Assembly (NCBI RefSeq): GCF_037892425.1 | Contig: NZ_JBBKTT010000002.1 | Span: forward strand, 124,001-188,000 | Direction of reading: 5' to 3' | Source of the DNA: Lacibacter sp. H375 | GTDB lineage: Bacteria > Bacteroidota > Bacteroidia > Chitinophagales > Chitinophagaceae | Length of the DNA stretch: 64,000 bases | Shown: one piece after another, positions 1-8,796 of the stretch | Position numbering within the stretch: position 1 is the first letter of the stretch | Layout of the letters: each line of letters opens with the position of its first letter | The notes under the pieces: generated by a model | What the model was told of the DNA's origin: nothing | The model's database searches: none | The model's input: the letters and a program-made list of their open reading frames with translations, nothing else | Position numbers and translations under genes: made by a program

Positions 1-2
1 TT

Positions 3-119
3 ACCGTGATAACAACCGATTTCGAAGCGATGGGAAGGACTGCTGCAAAATGTATTCTTGATAATAATTTTCGAAAGATCCGGAACCCGTTTTATATGAT
101 CAGAAGAAAAACGCTTTAG
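3..119 (+). CDS. C-terminal fragment of a substrate-binding transcriptional regulator (GntR/LacI-like)
   Basis: The window opens inside a gene; 38 codons remain before the TAG stop at 117-119. The readable tail contains TDFEAMGRTAAKCIL and ends NPFYMIRRKTL. This pattern (a target residue, then MGRTAA, an amphipathic helix, and a closing R.SL-like motif) matches the end of the periplasmic-binding-protein-like effector domain in GntR/LacI-type sugar regulators of Bacteroidota. No DNA-binding part is visible, so GntR and LacI cannot be told apart. The target genes are unknown; the following serine hydrolase is the nearest co-directional gene. Confidence 0.6.
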   Translation, partial: TVITTDFEAMGRTAAKCILDNNFRKIRNPFYMIRRKTL

Positions 120-169
120 TTGATAATTAATCTGTGTATTTGTTATCTGCTACACAATGCTCAAAGCAA

Positions 170-210
170 GGAAGCCATTGAATGAAAGCAGCTTCCGTCT
201 GAAGTTTTTT
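170..210 (+). terminator. Possible factor-independent terminator after the regulator fragment
   Basis: GGAAGC (170-175) and GCTTCC (191-196) can pair with a 15-nt loop, and a run of six T lies at 205-210. The stem is short and the T-run is offset by about 8 nt, so this is a weak candidate. Confidence 0.3.
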
Positions 211-273
211 CCATTTGGATATAAATCTTATGACCATTAATTCCAATTCAACTCATACAAATTATACTCAGGA

Positions 274-1536
274 ATGAAAAAAATACATGGTTTGGTTTTA
301 ACCTTCTTTGCTTTACACTGTGCCTTTGCACAAACGCTTTCACCAATAGTAAAACAACATAATGGGTTTAATTATCAACGGTTGGCGCAAATTGATACCA
401 TCTTGAAAAATTATCAGGATCAAAACTGGCTTGTTGGAGCTGTTGTAATTATAGTTAAAGACAATCAGGTTGTTTATTATAAGGGAAGTGGATATGCAAA
501 TCGTTTGAGTAAAACAAAAATGCAGGCCGACGCAATTTTCAGGATAATGAGCCAGACCAAAGCCATTACAAGTTTTGCAATTATGCAGTTACTTGAGCGG
601 GGAAAGTTAAGCCTCGACCAACCTATTTCAGATTTTATACCTGAGTTTAAAAACCCAAAACTGATCAAAAGCTATAATGCTTCTGATACAAGCTATACAA
701 CTACTCCGGCCAAACGTGAAATCACTTTTCGGGATTTGTTAACGCATACATCAGGCATCGGCTACCCAGCCTCAGGGTCCGATACGATGAGGGCTATTTA
801 TGCTAAGAATAATATTCCATCTGGACTTGGTTATTTTAAAGGAAATGCATTGGCCACGATGAAAGAAGTAGCAGCGCTGCCTCTAAAACATAATCCCGGA
901 TCAAAATATACTTATGGCTTAAGTACTGACGTTTTAGGATGCTTAGTTGAGATAATCAGCGGAGAGTCGTTAGAAACTTATTTTCATAAGAATATTTTTG
1001 AACCACTTGGCATGAAAGATACCTATTTCAATGTGCCGTCAACAAAGGCCGGAAGGCTTCCCACCGTTTATACGGAAGATGAAAATAATCAGATCATTGA
1101 ATGGTCGTCCACATTTAGAAATATCGATCCCAGGTATCCGCTCTTTCGAAAAAATACTTTTTCAGGTGGATCAGGTTTATCTTCCACGGCTTTTGATTAT
1201 TCCATATTTCTCCAAATGCTGCTAAATGGCGGCCGATATAATGGTAAACAAATATTGGGAAGGCGTACAGTAGAATTGATGTTAAGTCCTCAGTTGGCTG
1301 ACAATGTATTTGGTGATAATAATTTTTGTCTTGGGTTTGAATATACAACCGAAAAAACTGCAAACTTAAAGATGCAGAACAAGGGTTCTTTTTCATGGGG
1401 TGGTTACTACGGTTCATACTATTGGGCCGATCCAAAAGAAAAACTCATTTGCCTGATCATGACCCAGCATACACCCAATTCTCACATAAACTTTGTTAGT
1501 CAAATCACAAACAGCATTTACGGAAGTTTGAAATAA
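274..1536 (+). CDS. Serine hydrolase, beta-lactamase/family VIII esterase type
   Basis: This 420-aa protein starts with a Sec signal peptide (about residues 1-19, ending CAFAQ), so it is exported to the periplasm or cell surface. It carries the class C beta-lactamase/penicillin-binding fold signatures. The SxxK motif is S93-Q-T-K96. The tyrosine motif lies in KYTYGLSTDVLG around Y214; it has the Y-x-L form seen in EstB-like family VIII carboxylesterases rather than the Y-x-N of true beta-lactamases. A third conserved stretch is FSWGGYYGSYYWADP near the C-terminus. Family knowledge suggests ester or amide hydrolysis by an acylated serine. The substrate cannot be inferred. Its neighbours on both sides are regulators, and it appears to be a single-gene unit with an AT-rich leader. 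Confidence 0.85.
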   Translation: MKKIHGLVLTFFALHCAFAQTLSPIVKQHNGFNYQRLAQIDTILKNYQDQNWLVGAVVIIVKDNQVVYYKGSGYANRLSKTKMQADAIFRIMSQTKAITSFAIMQLLERGKLSLDQPISDFIPEFKNPKLIKSYNASDTSYTTTPAKREITFRDLLTHTSGIGYPASGSDTMRAIYAKNNIPSGLGYFKGNALATMKEVAALPLKHNPGSKYTYGLSTDVLGCLVEIISGESLETYFHKNIFEPLGMKDTYFNVPSTKAGRLPTVYTEDENNQIIEWSSTFRNIDPRYPLFRKNTFSGGSGLSSTAFDYSIFLQMLLNGGRYNGKQILGRRTVELMLSPQLADNVFGDNNFCLGFEYTTEKTANLKMQNKGSFSWGGYYGSYYWADPKEKLICLIMTQHTPNSHINFVSQITNSIYGSLK

Positions 1537-1699
1537 AAAACAGTTTAAACCTGAGGCATTCCGAATTTATTACCATGTAAGGCGGAGAGCATGGTAAGTT
1601 TATAAAGAGAAAAATTCCGAATTGAATAAAGCTATTGCAGCTTTTCTGAAATCACTGAATATTCCCAACGAGTAAAACGGAGAATTTCAATTGATGATA

Positions 1700-2725
1700 T
1701 TAAGCTTTCAACATGGTTGAATCACGTTCAATTAATGTTGAGGGTAACATTACAGTCGTGTCAGCTGTAATGGTATGCTTCTTCTTTTCGATCATGGTGA
1801 ACAAAACTTCAGCTGCACTTTTACCAATTTCAAAAGCTGGCTGTGTAATAGTGGTGAGTGATGGATTTAAGATGGGAGCTGTTTCAAGTGTAGAGAACGC
1901 AACAACTTTCAGATCTTTTGGAATATTGATGTGTCCTGAAAGGCTCACCATATAGATCTGCATTGCCAGGCGTTCTACCGATGCAACAATACCATCGATC
2001 TCATTGTGCTGTTGCAGTAATTCTTTCACCTGTTCAAAGATCATTTCCTGTGTTCCCGTACAATCGATCACGTATTGATAATCTTCTGTCTGTAACCCTG
2101 CATCTGAAAGTGCCGCAGCAAAACCTGCTGCCCGTTTACTACAAATAGATAAGGAAAGTGAAGTAGAAAGAAAAACAGGATGCTTACATCCTTTCTCCAG
2201 TAACAGTTTTGCTGAAAGATAACCGCTCTCATAATCGTTGGTGATTACTTTAGGGGCTTTTAAACTTTCAAACTCCCTGTCGAAAAAAACAACCGGAATA
2301 TTTTCGTTTTGTAATTTCTGAATATGTTCTGCATCCGTTGTTTCGCTTGAGATAGAAATCAGCACGCCATCAACACGGCCACTGTAACAATGATTCACTA
2401 CTGCTTTCTCGATCTCAAAACTTTCGTGCGAAAGATAAATAAGCACATGATAATTCTTTTGAACTGCCACTGCCTGTATGCCGTTGATGGCTAAAGAGAA
2501 AAAGTTGTCAGCCACTTCAGGTAAAATAACAGCAATGGTTTTACTTTTTTGTTTACGTAAGCTGCTGGCATATGGATTGGGCACATAGTTCAATTGCTCC
2601 GCCATTGCCAATACTTTTTTCTTGGTCTCTGCACTTATTTCATGGCTGTCTTTTAACGCCTTCGAAACAGTTGCAATAGAAAGGCCAAGTTCTTTTGCCA
2701 GGGTCTTAATTGTAAGCTTACTCAT
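1700..2725 (-). CDS. LacI family transcriptional regulator
   Basis: This 341-aa protein has an N-terminal helix-turn-helix (residues 4-24, TIKTLAKELGLSIATVSKAL) and the hinge segment NYVPNPYASSLRKQ around residue 50. A periplasmic-binding-protein-like effector domain follows from about residue 62 to 335. Family members bind a sugar or sugar acid and release or bind a palindromic operator with a central CG. The gene is divergent from the inositol oxygenase-SusC/D cluster, and such an operator lies in the shared promoter region at 2791-2804. The simplest inference is local control of that cluster and possibly of itself. The effector is unknown; inositol, glucuronate or a downstream uronate are candidates from context. 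Confidence 0.92.
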   Translation of the reverse strand: MSKLTIKTLAKELGLSIATVSKALKDSHEISAETKKKVLAMAEQLNYVPNPYASSLRKQKSKTIAVILPEVADNFFSLAINGIQAVAVQKNYHVLIYLSHESFEIEKAVVNHCYSGRVDGVLISISSETTDAEHIQKLQNENIPVVFFDREFESLKAPKVITNDYESGYLSAKLLLEKGCKHPVFLSTSLSLSICSKRAAGFAAALSDAGLQTEDYQYVIDCTGTQEMIFEQVKELLQQHNEIDGIVASVERLAMQIYMVSLSGHINIPKDLKVVAFSTLETAPILNPSLTTITQPAFEIGKSAAEVLFTMIEKKKHTITADTTVMLPSTLIERDSTMLKA

Positions 2726-2790
2726 ACGTTCGAAACAGATCTGTGGTTGGGTCTAACACTCTGATTGAAAGGTAAAGATAGGCCGAATAC

Positions 2791-2804
2791 CGAAAACGGT
2801 TTCG
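2791..2804. promoter_or_regulatory. Probable LacI-family operator
   Basis: The 14-mer CGAAAACGGTTTCG is a dyad with six of seven base pairs matching and a central CG, the typical form of LacI/GalR-type operators. It lies 66 bp upstream of the lacI-type start and 217 bp upstream of the inositol oxygenase start, inside their divergent intergenic region (2726-3021). No other equally good copy was found by eye in the cluster. Confidence 0.65.
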
Positions 2805-3021
2805 TAAATAAAGTGAGTGAAACTAACGGCATTATCCAATAAAAAATTGTCATTTTAACCTTTAACAATCACTAACGAATTGCATTGCGTATGAAACTAG
2901 GAAGCAACTTCTGCTTTTTCCTGTATTCTTTATCGCCACTTATTTTCCCGGCGAAAAGACCGTCTCAACTACAGTTTGTCGTTCACAGTATACCAACATT
3001 AATCACTTTTAAATAAGCTAT

Positions 3022-3897
3022 ATGAGTAAAAACAACTTTGAGGCAGTGCCGCTCAATAACCTTGATGAATGGGAAGATGATTTGCTCAGGCGCTATCCCG
3101 ATCCCGAAGCTATTGCCACCGCAAAGTCAACTGAAGAATACAGGAACTATGAAGAACCGGCAAGGGATACGGTAAAAGAGTTTTATCGCTTGAATCATAC
3201 TTACCAAACCTATGCTTTTGTGCAGGAGAAACGTAAAGAGTTTCTTCAGTTCAATAAAAAAGAAATGACGGTTTGGGATGCGTTTGATTTCCTTAATCAA
3301 TTGGTTGATGATTCTGATCCGGATACAGATCTTGATCAGTTACAGCATTTGCTTCAAACATCAGAAGCTATCCGTCGTGATGGCCATCCTGATTGGATGG
3401 TACTTGTTGGTTTAATGCACGACATGGGAAAAGTGCTTTGTCTTTTTGGTGAACCACAATGGGCTGTGGTGGGAGATACCTTCCCGGTTGGTTGTGCGTA
3501 TTCCGATAAAATTGTATTCCCGGAATATTTTTCGGCCAACCCCGATTTCAATGATCCTGTTTACCAGACAAAGCATGGTGTATATGAACCCAACTGTGGT
3601 TTGCGCAATGTAGATATGAGTTGGGGACACGATGAATATGTGTATCATATGCTGAAAGGTCATATTCCTGAAGAAGGATTATACATGCTCCGTTATCATT
3701 CATTTTATGCATGGCATCGGGAAGGAGCGTATGATCATTTATTAGATGATCATGATCGCAATATGTTGAAATGGGTACAACTCTTTAACCCTTATGACCT
3801 CTATTCAAAAAGCCCTGAGCCACCGGATTGGAAAAAACTGCGACCATATTATGAAGAACTGGTTGCAAAATATCTGCCGGCAAAAATCAAATTTTAA
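3022..3897 (+). CDS. Inositol oxygenase (myo-inositol to D-glucuronate)
   Basis: This 291-aa cytoplasmic protein is close in length to animal MIOX (about 285 aa). MIOX uses a mixed-valence di-iron centre and O2 to cleave myo-inositol to D-glucuronate. The full di-iron ligand set can be placed: H109 (LQHLLQTSEAIR), H133-D134 (VGLMHDMGK), H203 (SWGHDEY), H226 (RYHSFYAWH) and D259 (NPYDLYSK), with spacings close to those of the mammalian enzyme. It is the first gene after the LacI-type operator, and susC starts 76 bp downstream. Together with the mannonate dehydratase at 16990 it points to catabolism of inositol through the glucuronate (Ashwell) pathway. UxaC, UxuB and KDG kinase/aldolase are not in this window. 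Confidence 0.93.
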   Translation: MSKNNFEAVPLNNLDEWEDDLLRRYPDPEAIATAKSTEEYRNYEEPARDTVKEFYRLNHTYQTYAFVQEKRKEFLQFNKKEMTVWDAFDFLNQLVDDSDPDTDLDQLQHLLQTSEAIRRDGHPDWMVLVGLMHDMGKVLCLFGEPQWAVVGDTFPVGCAYSDKIVFPEYFSANPDFNDPVYQTKHGVYEPNCGLRNVDMSWGHDEYVYHMLKGHIPEEGLYMLRYHSFYAWHREGAYDHLLDDHDRNMLKWVQLFNPYDLYSKSPEPPDWKKLRPYYEELVAKYLPAKIKF

Positions 3898-3973
3898 ACA
3901 ACCACATGATCGATAAATATGGAGTCCAATATCCTTCAACAGTTTCTTACTATAACTCCTAAAACAAACTGCT

Positions 3974-6900
3974 ATGATGCAAATTTTTAAACAACGATTG
4001 ATTTACCGTTATGCATTACCTGGTATAATGGTTCTTTTTCTTGCACTTGTTTCGTCAGGTGTAAGTGCACAACAAACACAGGTTACCGGAACAGTAAAAG
4101 ATGATAAAGGTGAACCTGTAGCATCTGCCACTGTATCTGTAAAAGGCAAAAATGTTTCTACAACAACCGGAGCTAACGGTACATTTACGATTTCTGCTAA
4201 GGCAAACGATGTGCTGGAGATCAGTGCTGTTTCTTTTGCAACTCAAGAGATAAGAATTACATCTGCTTCAACCTACAATGTTGTATTGTCATCTTCATCT
4301 GTTGCATTAACTGATGTGGTAGTGGTGGGTTATGGTCGTTCTTCTAAAAGAACAGTTTCCAGTGCCATCACTTCTATTAAGCCTGAAGATCTTAATCGTG
4401 GTGCAATTGGTGATGTGGGCCAGTTGTTGCAGGGTAAAGTACCCGGCTTGAATATTACAGCCAGTGGTGACCCTAACCGACCTGCTGCAGTTATTCTGCG
4501 TGGTGCCTCAACCGTAAACAGTCCGCAAGGTCCGTTTTATGTTATTGATGGTATACCCGGTGCAGATATTAATGGAGTTGCTCCGGATGATATTGCATCA
4601 ATGGACATTTTGAAAGATGCATCTGCAACGGCCATTTATGGTAACAGAGCTTCTAATGGTGTTATCATGGTTACTACCAAGAAAGGTAAAAAAGGAAGAC
4701 TGCAGACTACATACAACGGTTATGTAGGTTTTGAAACTGTGAGCAGCAGTCTCGATCTGATGGATGCAAATCAGTTAAGAGCTTATTCACAAAAAAATAA
4801 TTACACGCCTAATACGAATGATGATAAAGGTGCCAATACTGATTGGATGAAGGCTGTACAAAAAGAATCAGCATTATCACACAACCATAATATTTCTTTC
4901 AGTGGTGGTACAGACAAAAGTACTTATAGTGCCAGCCTTAACTACCTGAAAAAAGATGGTATTATGTTGCAAAGTGGTTTGGAAAGAGTTGTGGGCAGAA
5001 TCAGTGCGGAGCAGCATGCTTTAAACGACAGATTGACTTTCGGTTTGAATATTATGAGCAGCAACAGCAAAGCTTCGAATGTTCCATTACAGAACATGGT
5101 ATTTCAGCAAGCTGTTAAATTTAATCCGATGTCACCGGTATATAATGCAAATGGTACCTTCTTCGAAAACTTTAATAATCCCGGTTATTTTAACCCGGTA
5201 TCAATTATTAAAAATGCTCAAGACGATACAAAGTATGGTTCCTTGCAGGGTAACTTTACAATAGAAGCTAAACTGCCGTTTAACTTAACATACAATACAA
5301 ACCTTGCTTACCAGCGTGGTACCTGGCTGCATGGTGAATATTACAATCGCTACTATTCTCAGAACTACAGCACCGGTAGCTTTTATACCAATGGTGATCC
5401 GGGTGGTGGCCGCAGCCTGCGTAATTTTTATTCCAATGGTCTTGCTTACAGAGGCTATTACCAAAGCAGTTCCAAAACACTGGAATCTTACTTAACCTGG
5501 GCAAAAAAGTTTGGTGCACATAATATCAAAGCAGTGTTGGGTTACAGCTGGCAAAAAAATACCAACAACGAAGGCTTACAGGCAAGTCAAACCAATTTTG
5601 TTAACGACTACACAGGGTATAATAATTTTGGTTTAGGAAACTATCAAACAATAAATGGTTTTGCAGTAGACTTTGGCGGAGCCGTATATGAAGAAACAAA
5701 TTTCATCTCCGACTTCTTCCGTGTGAACTACGATTTCAACGAAAAGATTTTGGTGCAGGCATCTGTTAGAAGAGATGGCAGTTCTGTATTTGGTAAAAAT
5801 AAAGAATGGGGTTATTTCCCTGCAGCAAGTGTGGCCTGGCGTTTATCAGAAGAAGATTTCATGAAGAACATTACATTCATCAACGATTTAAAATTAAGGG
5901 TGAGCTATGGTGAAACTGGTAACGCATTTGGTTTGGGAGCGTACACTGCTCAACGCCTTTACAATAAATCAGGTACTTATTACAATGGTGGTACGTTTGA
6001 ATCAGCTTTCAGATCTACGCAGGGAGCTAACCCGGATTTACAATGGGAAGTTACTGCAACCAAAAACATTGGTTTGGATTATGGATTTCTGAAAGGGAAA
6101 ATCAGTGGTTCTATCGATCTGTATGAAAAAAACACGACCGATATGATTTTTGGTTACAATGTTGCCCAATCAATTGACCCCAGTGGATTCTTATATATTA
6201 ACGTTGGTGAAATCAGGAACCGTGGTATTGAGTTTAGCGTAAATGTAAATGCAGTCAGCCAAAAGAACTTCAGCTGGAACACCGGTTTAAACCTTGCAAC
6301 TAACCAAAACGTTATCCTTGATTTAAAAGGACCTGAGCAATTTGGTATTAATGCTGATTCAACGAAGTATACTCAATTGGATGGACCTGGTACAACAGGA
6401 AGCCGTCTTCAGATTTTAGCTGTAGGTGGCCCATTAGGTCAGTTCTATTCATTCCAGTACGCAGGTAAAGATGCTTCCGGTAATTCTTTGTTTTACAAGA
6501 GAGATAAAACAACTACAACTAACCCAACTCAGATCTCCGATTATTTTCCATTAGGCAGTCCGCATGCAAAGTTGATGTTTGGTTGGAACAACAATCTCCG
6601 TTACAAGAATTTCGATCTTAACTTCTTTGTAAGAGGTGTACTTGGAAATAAAATATTTAATGCTACCCGTGCTGATCTTTCTTATGTTGTAACTGCCGGA
6701 CAAACAAACATCAGCCCATATGCAGCCGATGATAAAAAAACCGATACACGTAACAACAACTTTTCATCACGTTATGTAGAAGATGGTTCTTACCTGCGTT
6801 TCGATAACGCAACATTAGGTTACCGTTTCAATATTAAAAACCAGTACATCAGTAATCTGCGCTTGTATGCAACAGTAAACAACCTGTTTGTTGTAACAAA

Positions 6901-7015
6901 GTATAAAGGCATTGACCCTGAAATTAACCAGGGTGGTGCATCATTGGGCGTAGACTATAATAGTTTCTATCCTAAAACACGCACTATTCTTTTTGGTGTA
7001 TCAGTTGGCTTTTAA
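3974..7015 (+). CDS. SusC-like TonB-dependent outer-membrane transporter
   Basis: This 1013-aa protein has a signal peptide ending near GVSAQQ (about residue 33). A CarboxypepD-regulatory-like domain follows (about 36-110, GTVKDDKGEPVASATVSVKG), then the SusC linker LTDVVVVGYG around residue 112. The plug comes next with the DASATAIYGNRASNGV signature, then a 22-strand beta barrel ending in aromatic VSVGF. SusC proteins import oligosaccharides across the outer membrane with TonB energy, capped by the partner SusD. The partner starts 19 bp downstream. The substrate is not readable from sequence. The neighbouring inositol oxygenase, phosphatase and mannosidase suggest an inositol- and mannose-containing glycan. 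Confidence 0.96.
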   Translation: MMQIFKQRLIYRYALPGIMVLFLALVSSGVSAQQTQVTGTVKDDKGEPVASATVSVKGKNVSTTTGANGTFTISAKANDVLEISAVSFATQEIRITSASTYNVVLSSSSVALTDVVVVGYGRSSKRTVSSAITSIKPEDLNRGAIGDVGQLLQGKVPGLNITASGDPNRPAAVILRGASTVNSPQGPFYVIDGIPGADINGVAPDDIASMDILKDASATAIYGNRASNGVIMVTTKKGKKGRLQTTYNGYVGFETVSSSLDLMDANQLRAYSQKNNYTPNTNDDKGANTDWMKAVQKESALSHNHNISFSGGTDKSTYSASLNYLKKDGIMLQSGLERVVGRISAEQHALNDRLTFGLNIMSSNSKASNVPLQNMVFQQAVKFNPMSPVYNANGTFFENFNNPGYFNPVSIIKNAQDDTKYGSLQGNFTIEAKLPFNLTYNTNLAYQRGTWLHGEYYNRYYSQNYSTGSFYTNGDPGGGRSLRNFYSNGLAYRGYYQSSSKTLESYLTWAKKFGAHNIKAVLGYSWQKNTNNEGLQASQTNFVNDYTGYNNFGLGNYQTINGFAVDFGGAVYEETNFISDFFRVNYDFNEKILVQASVRRDGSSVFGKNKEWGYFPAASVAWRLSEEDFMKNITFINDLKLRVSYGETGNAFGLGAYTAQRLYNKSGTYYNGGTFESAFRSTQGANPDLQWEVTATKNIGLDYGFLKGKISGSIDLYEKNTTDMIFGYNVAQSIDPSGFLYINVGEIRNRGIEFSVNVNAVSQKNFSWNTGLNLATNQNVILDLKGPEQFGINADSTKYTQLDGPGTTGSRLQILAVGGPLGQFYSFQYAGKDASGNSLFYKRDKTTTTNPTQISDYFPLGSPHAKLMFGWNNNLRYKNFDLNFFVRGVLGNKIFNATRADLSYVVTAGQTNISPYAADDKKTDTRNNNFSSRYVEDGSYLRFDNATLGYRFNIKNQYISNLRLYATVNNLFVVTKYKGIDPEINQGGASLGVDYNSFYPKTRTILFGVSVGF

Positions 7016-7034
7016 TGATTAAAAAAACTTTTTT

Positions 7035-8708
7035 ATGAATAAGAATTTGAAACAATTGTTAATAGTGATAGCAGCTGGCTTCGCCATAAGCTCCTGCCAC
7101 AAAATTGAGGTGAAACCTAATTCACTTTATACAGAAGCGGTGTTCCCAAAAACTGATGCGGAATTTCAGTCGGTAATGGGTACTATTTATACCAGTTTGA
7201 GAGGGCATTATTCGCTCGGTTACTGGTTTGCACAGGAACTCAGTTCGGATGAATCGATATTGCCTGTTTATGGTGGTAACTGGTTCGATGGACAAGGGTA
7301 CATTCAATTGCACCGCCACGAATGGAACAAAGATCATGGATGGATAACAACAGTGTGGAATGATGCGAATTCAATTGCAGGTCTTTGTAACCAAACCATG
7401 TATATTTTCAGAAGCTCACCGGAAGGTGACTCAAAAAATACAGCCCTTGCAGAATTGAGAACTTTAAGAGCCTTTGCTTATTGGGAACTGCTGGACATGT
7501 TTGGAAATGTTCCTTTAGATACCATTTATCCAAGCCCCGGCGTGCAGGCAAAAGCAACACGTGCACAGGTATTCAACTTTGTAGAATCTGAATTAAAAGC
7601 AGCAATACCTTATTTGAAAACTGCAACCGGCAGCAGCACATATGGTAAAGTAACAAAATGGATGGCCAATGCATTGCTGGCAAAACTTTATTTGAATGCT
7701 GAGGTGTATGCAGGCACTCCTAAATACAATGAAGCGATTGCAGCATGTGATGCAGTTATCAGTTCAGGAAATTTTGCAGTGGAATCAAGGAGTACATATC
7801 TCAACCAGTTTTCTCCAACAAACGGCCCTTCTTACAAAGAATTTATTTTCGCTATACCTTACGATCCATCAACAAGCAATGGATATTTGTTTCATGGCCG
7901 TTACGATCTGAACCGTAACCTTGGTATTAAGTATCGTTATTCAGGAAGTACACCGGGTAGCTATACGTTCAATCAAATCATCATGAATCAAACTTCAGGA
8001 AATGGTTTGATCAATGCAAGACCCAGTGGCCCACGTGCAACGCTATCTAGTTTTTACAACAGTTATTTTACAGCCGATGCTAATGATATCAGGAATAATC
8101 AATGGCTGGTAGGTAATCAATACTGGCCTGATGGAAGCCCGATCATGGTGAAAACTACTAAAAAAGGTTATGATCAGTTTTTTACCGGTACTGATGGTGA
8201 TTATACTTATCATCTGTATATCGATTCTGTTATTTCGGCACGATTGAATCCCGTTTCCATAGACTTGGGTAACGATGAAATTGCCTGGAATATGGGTATC
8301 CGGAATATCAAGTTTTATCCCGATGCAAATTCATCAAGCCGTAACCAAAGTAATGATGCGCCGATATTCCGTTATTCAGATATTCTGTTGATGAAAGCCG
8401 AAGCAATTTTACGTGGTGGTACAGCAACAAACGGTCATACTGCTCTTTCACTTGTAAATATGGTACGCAGCAATCGCAGTACTTCACCTGCTTGGACAGC
8501 AGTAACACTTAACGATCTGTATGCTGAACGTGCACGTGAATTTACCTGGGAGTGCTGGCGTAGAAATGATATGATCCGTTTTGGTAAGTATGAAGCCGCT
8601 TATGGTTTCAAAACAAACGCTGATACGTATCGCAGGATATTCCCGATTCCAAATGCAGCAATGGCAACAAATCCAAAGCTTACACAAAACCCGGGGTATC
8701 CCAATTAA
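7035..8708 (+). CDS. SusD/RagB-like glycan-binding lipoprotein
   Basis: This 557-aa protein has a lipoprotein signal peptide with the lipobox AISSC (Cys near residue 21). It has the SusD fold landmarks: an N-terminal region with FPKTDAEFQSVMGTIY, the tetratricopeptide-like segment LAELRTLRAFAYWELLDMFGNVPL, and the C-terminal RAREFTWECWRRNDMIRFG and FPIPNAAMATNPKLTQNPGY. SusD proteins sit on the cell surface and form the lid of the SusC barrel. It is directly downstream of its partner. A strong hairpin terminator follows at 8748-8776, so expression of the downstream genes may be reduced relative to susCD. Confidence 0.95.
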   Translation: MNKNLKQLLIVIAAGFAISSCHKIEVKPNSLYTEAVFPKTDAEFQSVMGTIYTSLRGHYSLGYWFAQELSSDESILPVYGGNWFDGQGYIQLHRHEWNKDHGWITTVWNDANSIAGLCNQTMYIFRSSPEGDSKNTALAELRTLRAFAYWELLDMFGNVPLDTIYPSPGVQAKATRAQVFNFVESELKAAIPYLKTATGSSTYGKVTKWMANALLAKLYLNAEVYAGTPKYNEAIAACDAVISSGNFAVESRSTYLNQFSPTNGPSYKEFIFAIPYDPSTSNGYLFHGRYDLNRNLGIKYRYSGSTPGSYTFNQIIMNQTSGNGLINARPSGPRATLSSFYNSYFTADANDIRNNQWLVGNQYWPDGSPIMVKTTKKGYDQFFTGTDGDYTYHLYIDSVISARLNPVSIDLGNDEIAWNMGIRNIKFYPDANSSSRNQSNDAPIFRYSDILLMKAEAILRGGTATNGHTALSLVNMVRSNRSTSPAWTAVTLNDLYAERAREFTWECWRRNDMIRFGKYEAAYGFKTNADTYRRIFPIPNAAMATNPKLTQNPGYPN

Positions 8709-8747
8709 TGTTTCTCAGTAGTTAGGTTTATAATCAATAGTTAATCA

Positions 8748-8776
8748 CCCCGGGGTTGTCAAGCCCCGGGATTTTT
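8748..8776 (+). terminator. Factor-independent terminator after susD
   Basis: A very GC-rich hairpin pairs CCCGGGG (8749-8755) with CCCCGGG (8764-8770) over an 8-nt loop and is followed by ATTTTT. It lies between susD and the phosphatase gene. It could end the susCD message or attenuate readthrough into the enzymes. Confidence 0.8.
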
Positions 8777-8796
8777 CTATCACTTATATTTATAGC

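Noticed and set aside
1598-1675. Short open segment reading ELNKAIAAFLKSLNIPNE before a stop, between the serine hydrolase and the LacI gene
   Set aside because: It looks like the end of a lost protein, but there is no start, and a stop lies directly upstream; too short to support a pseudogene call.
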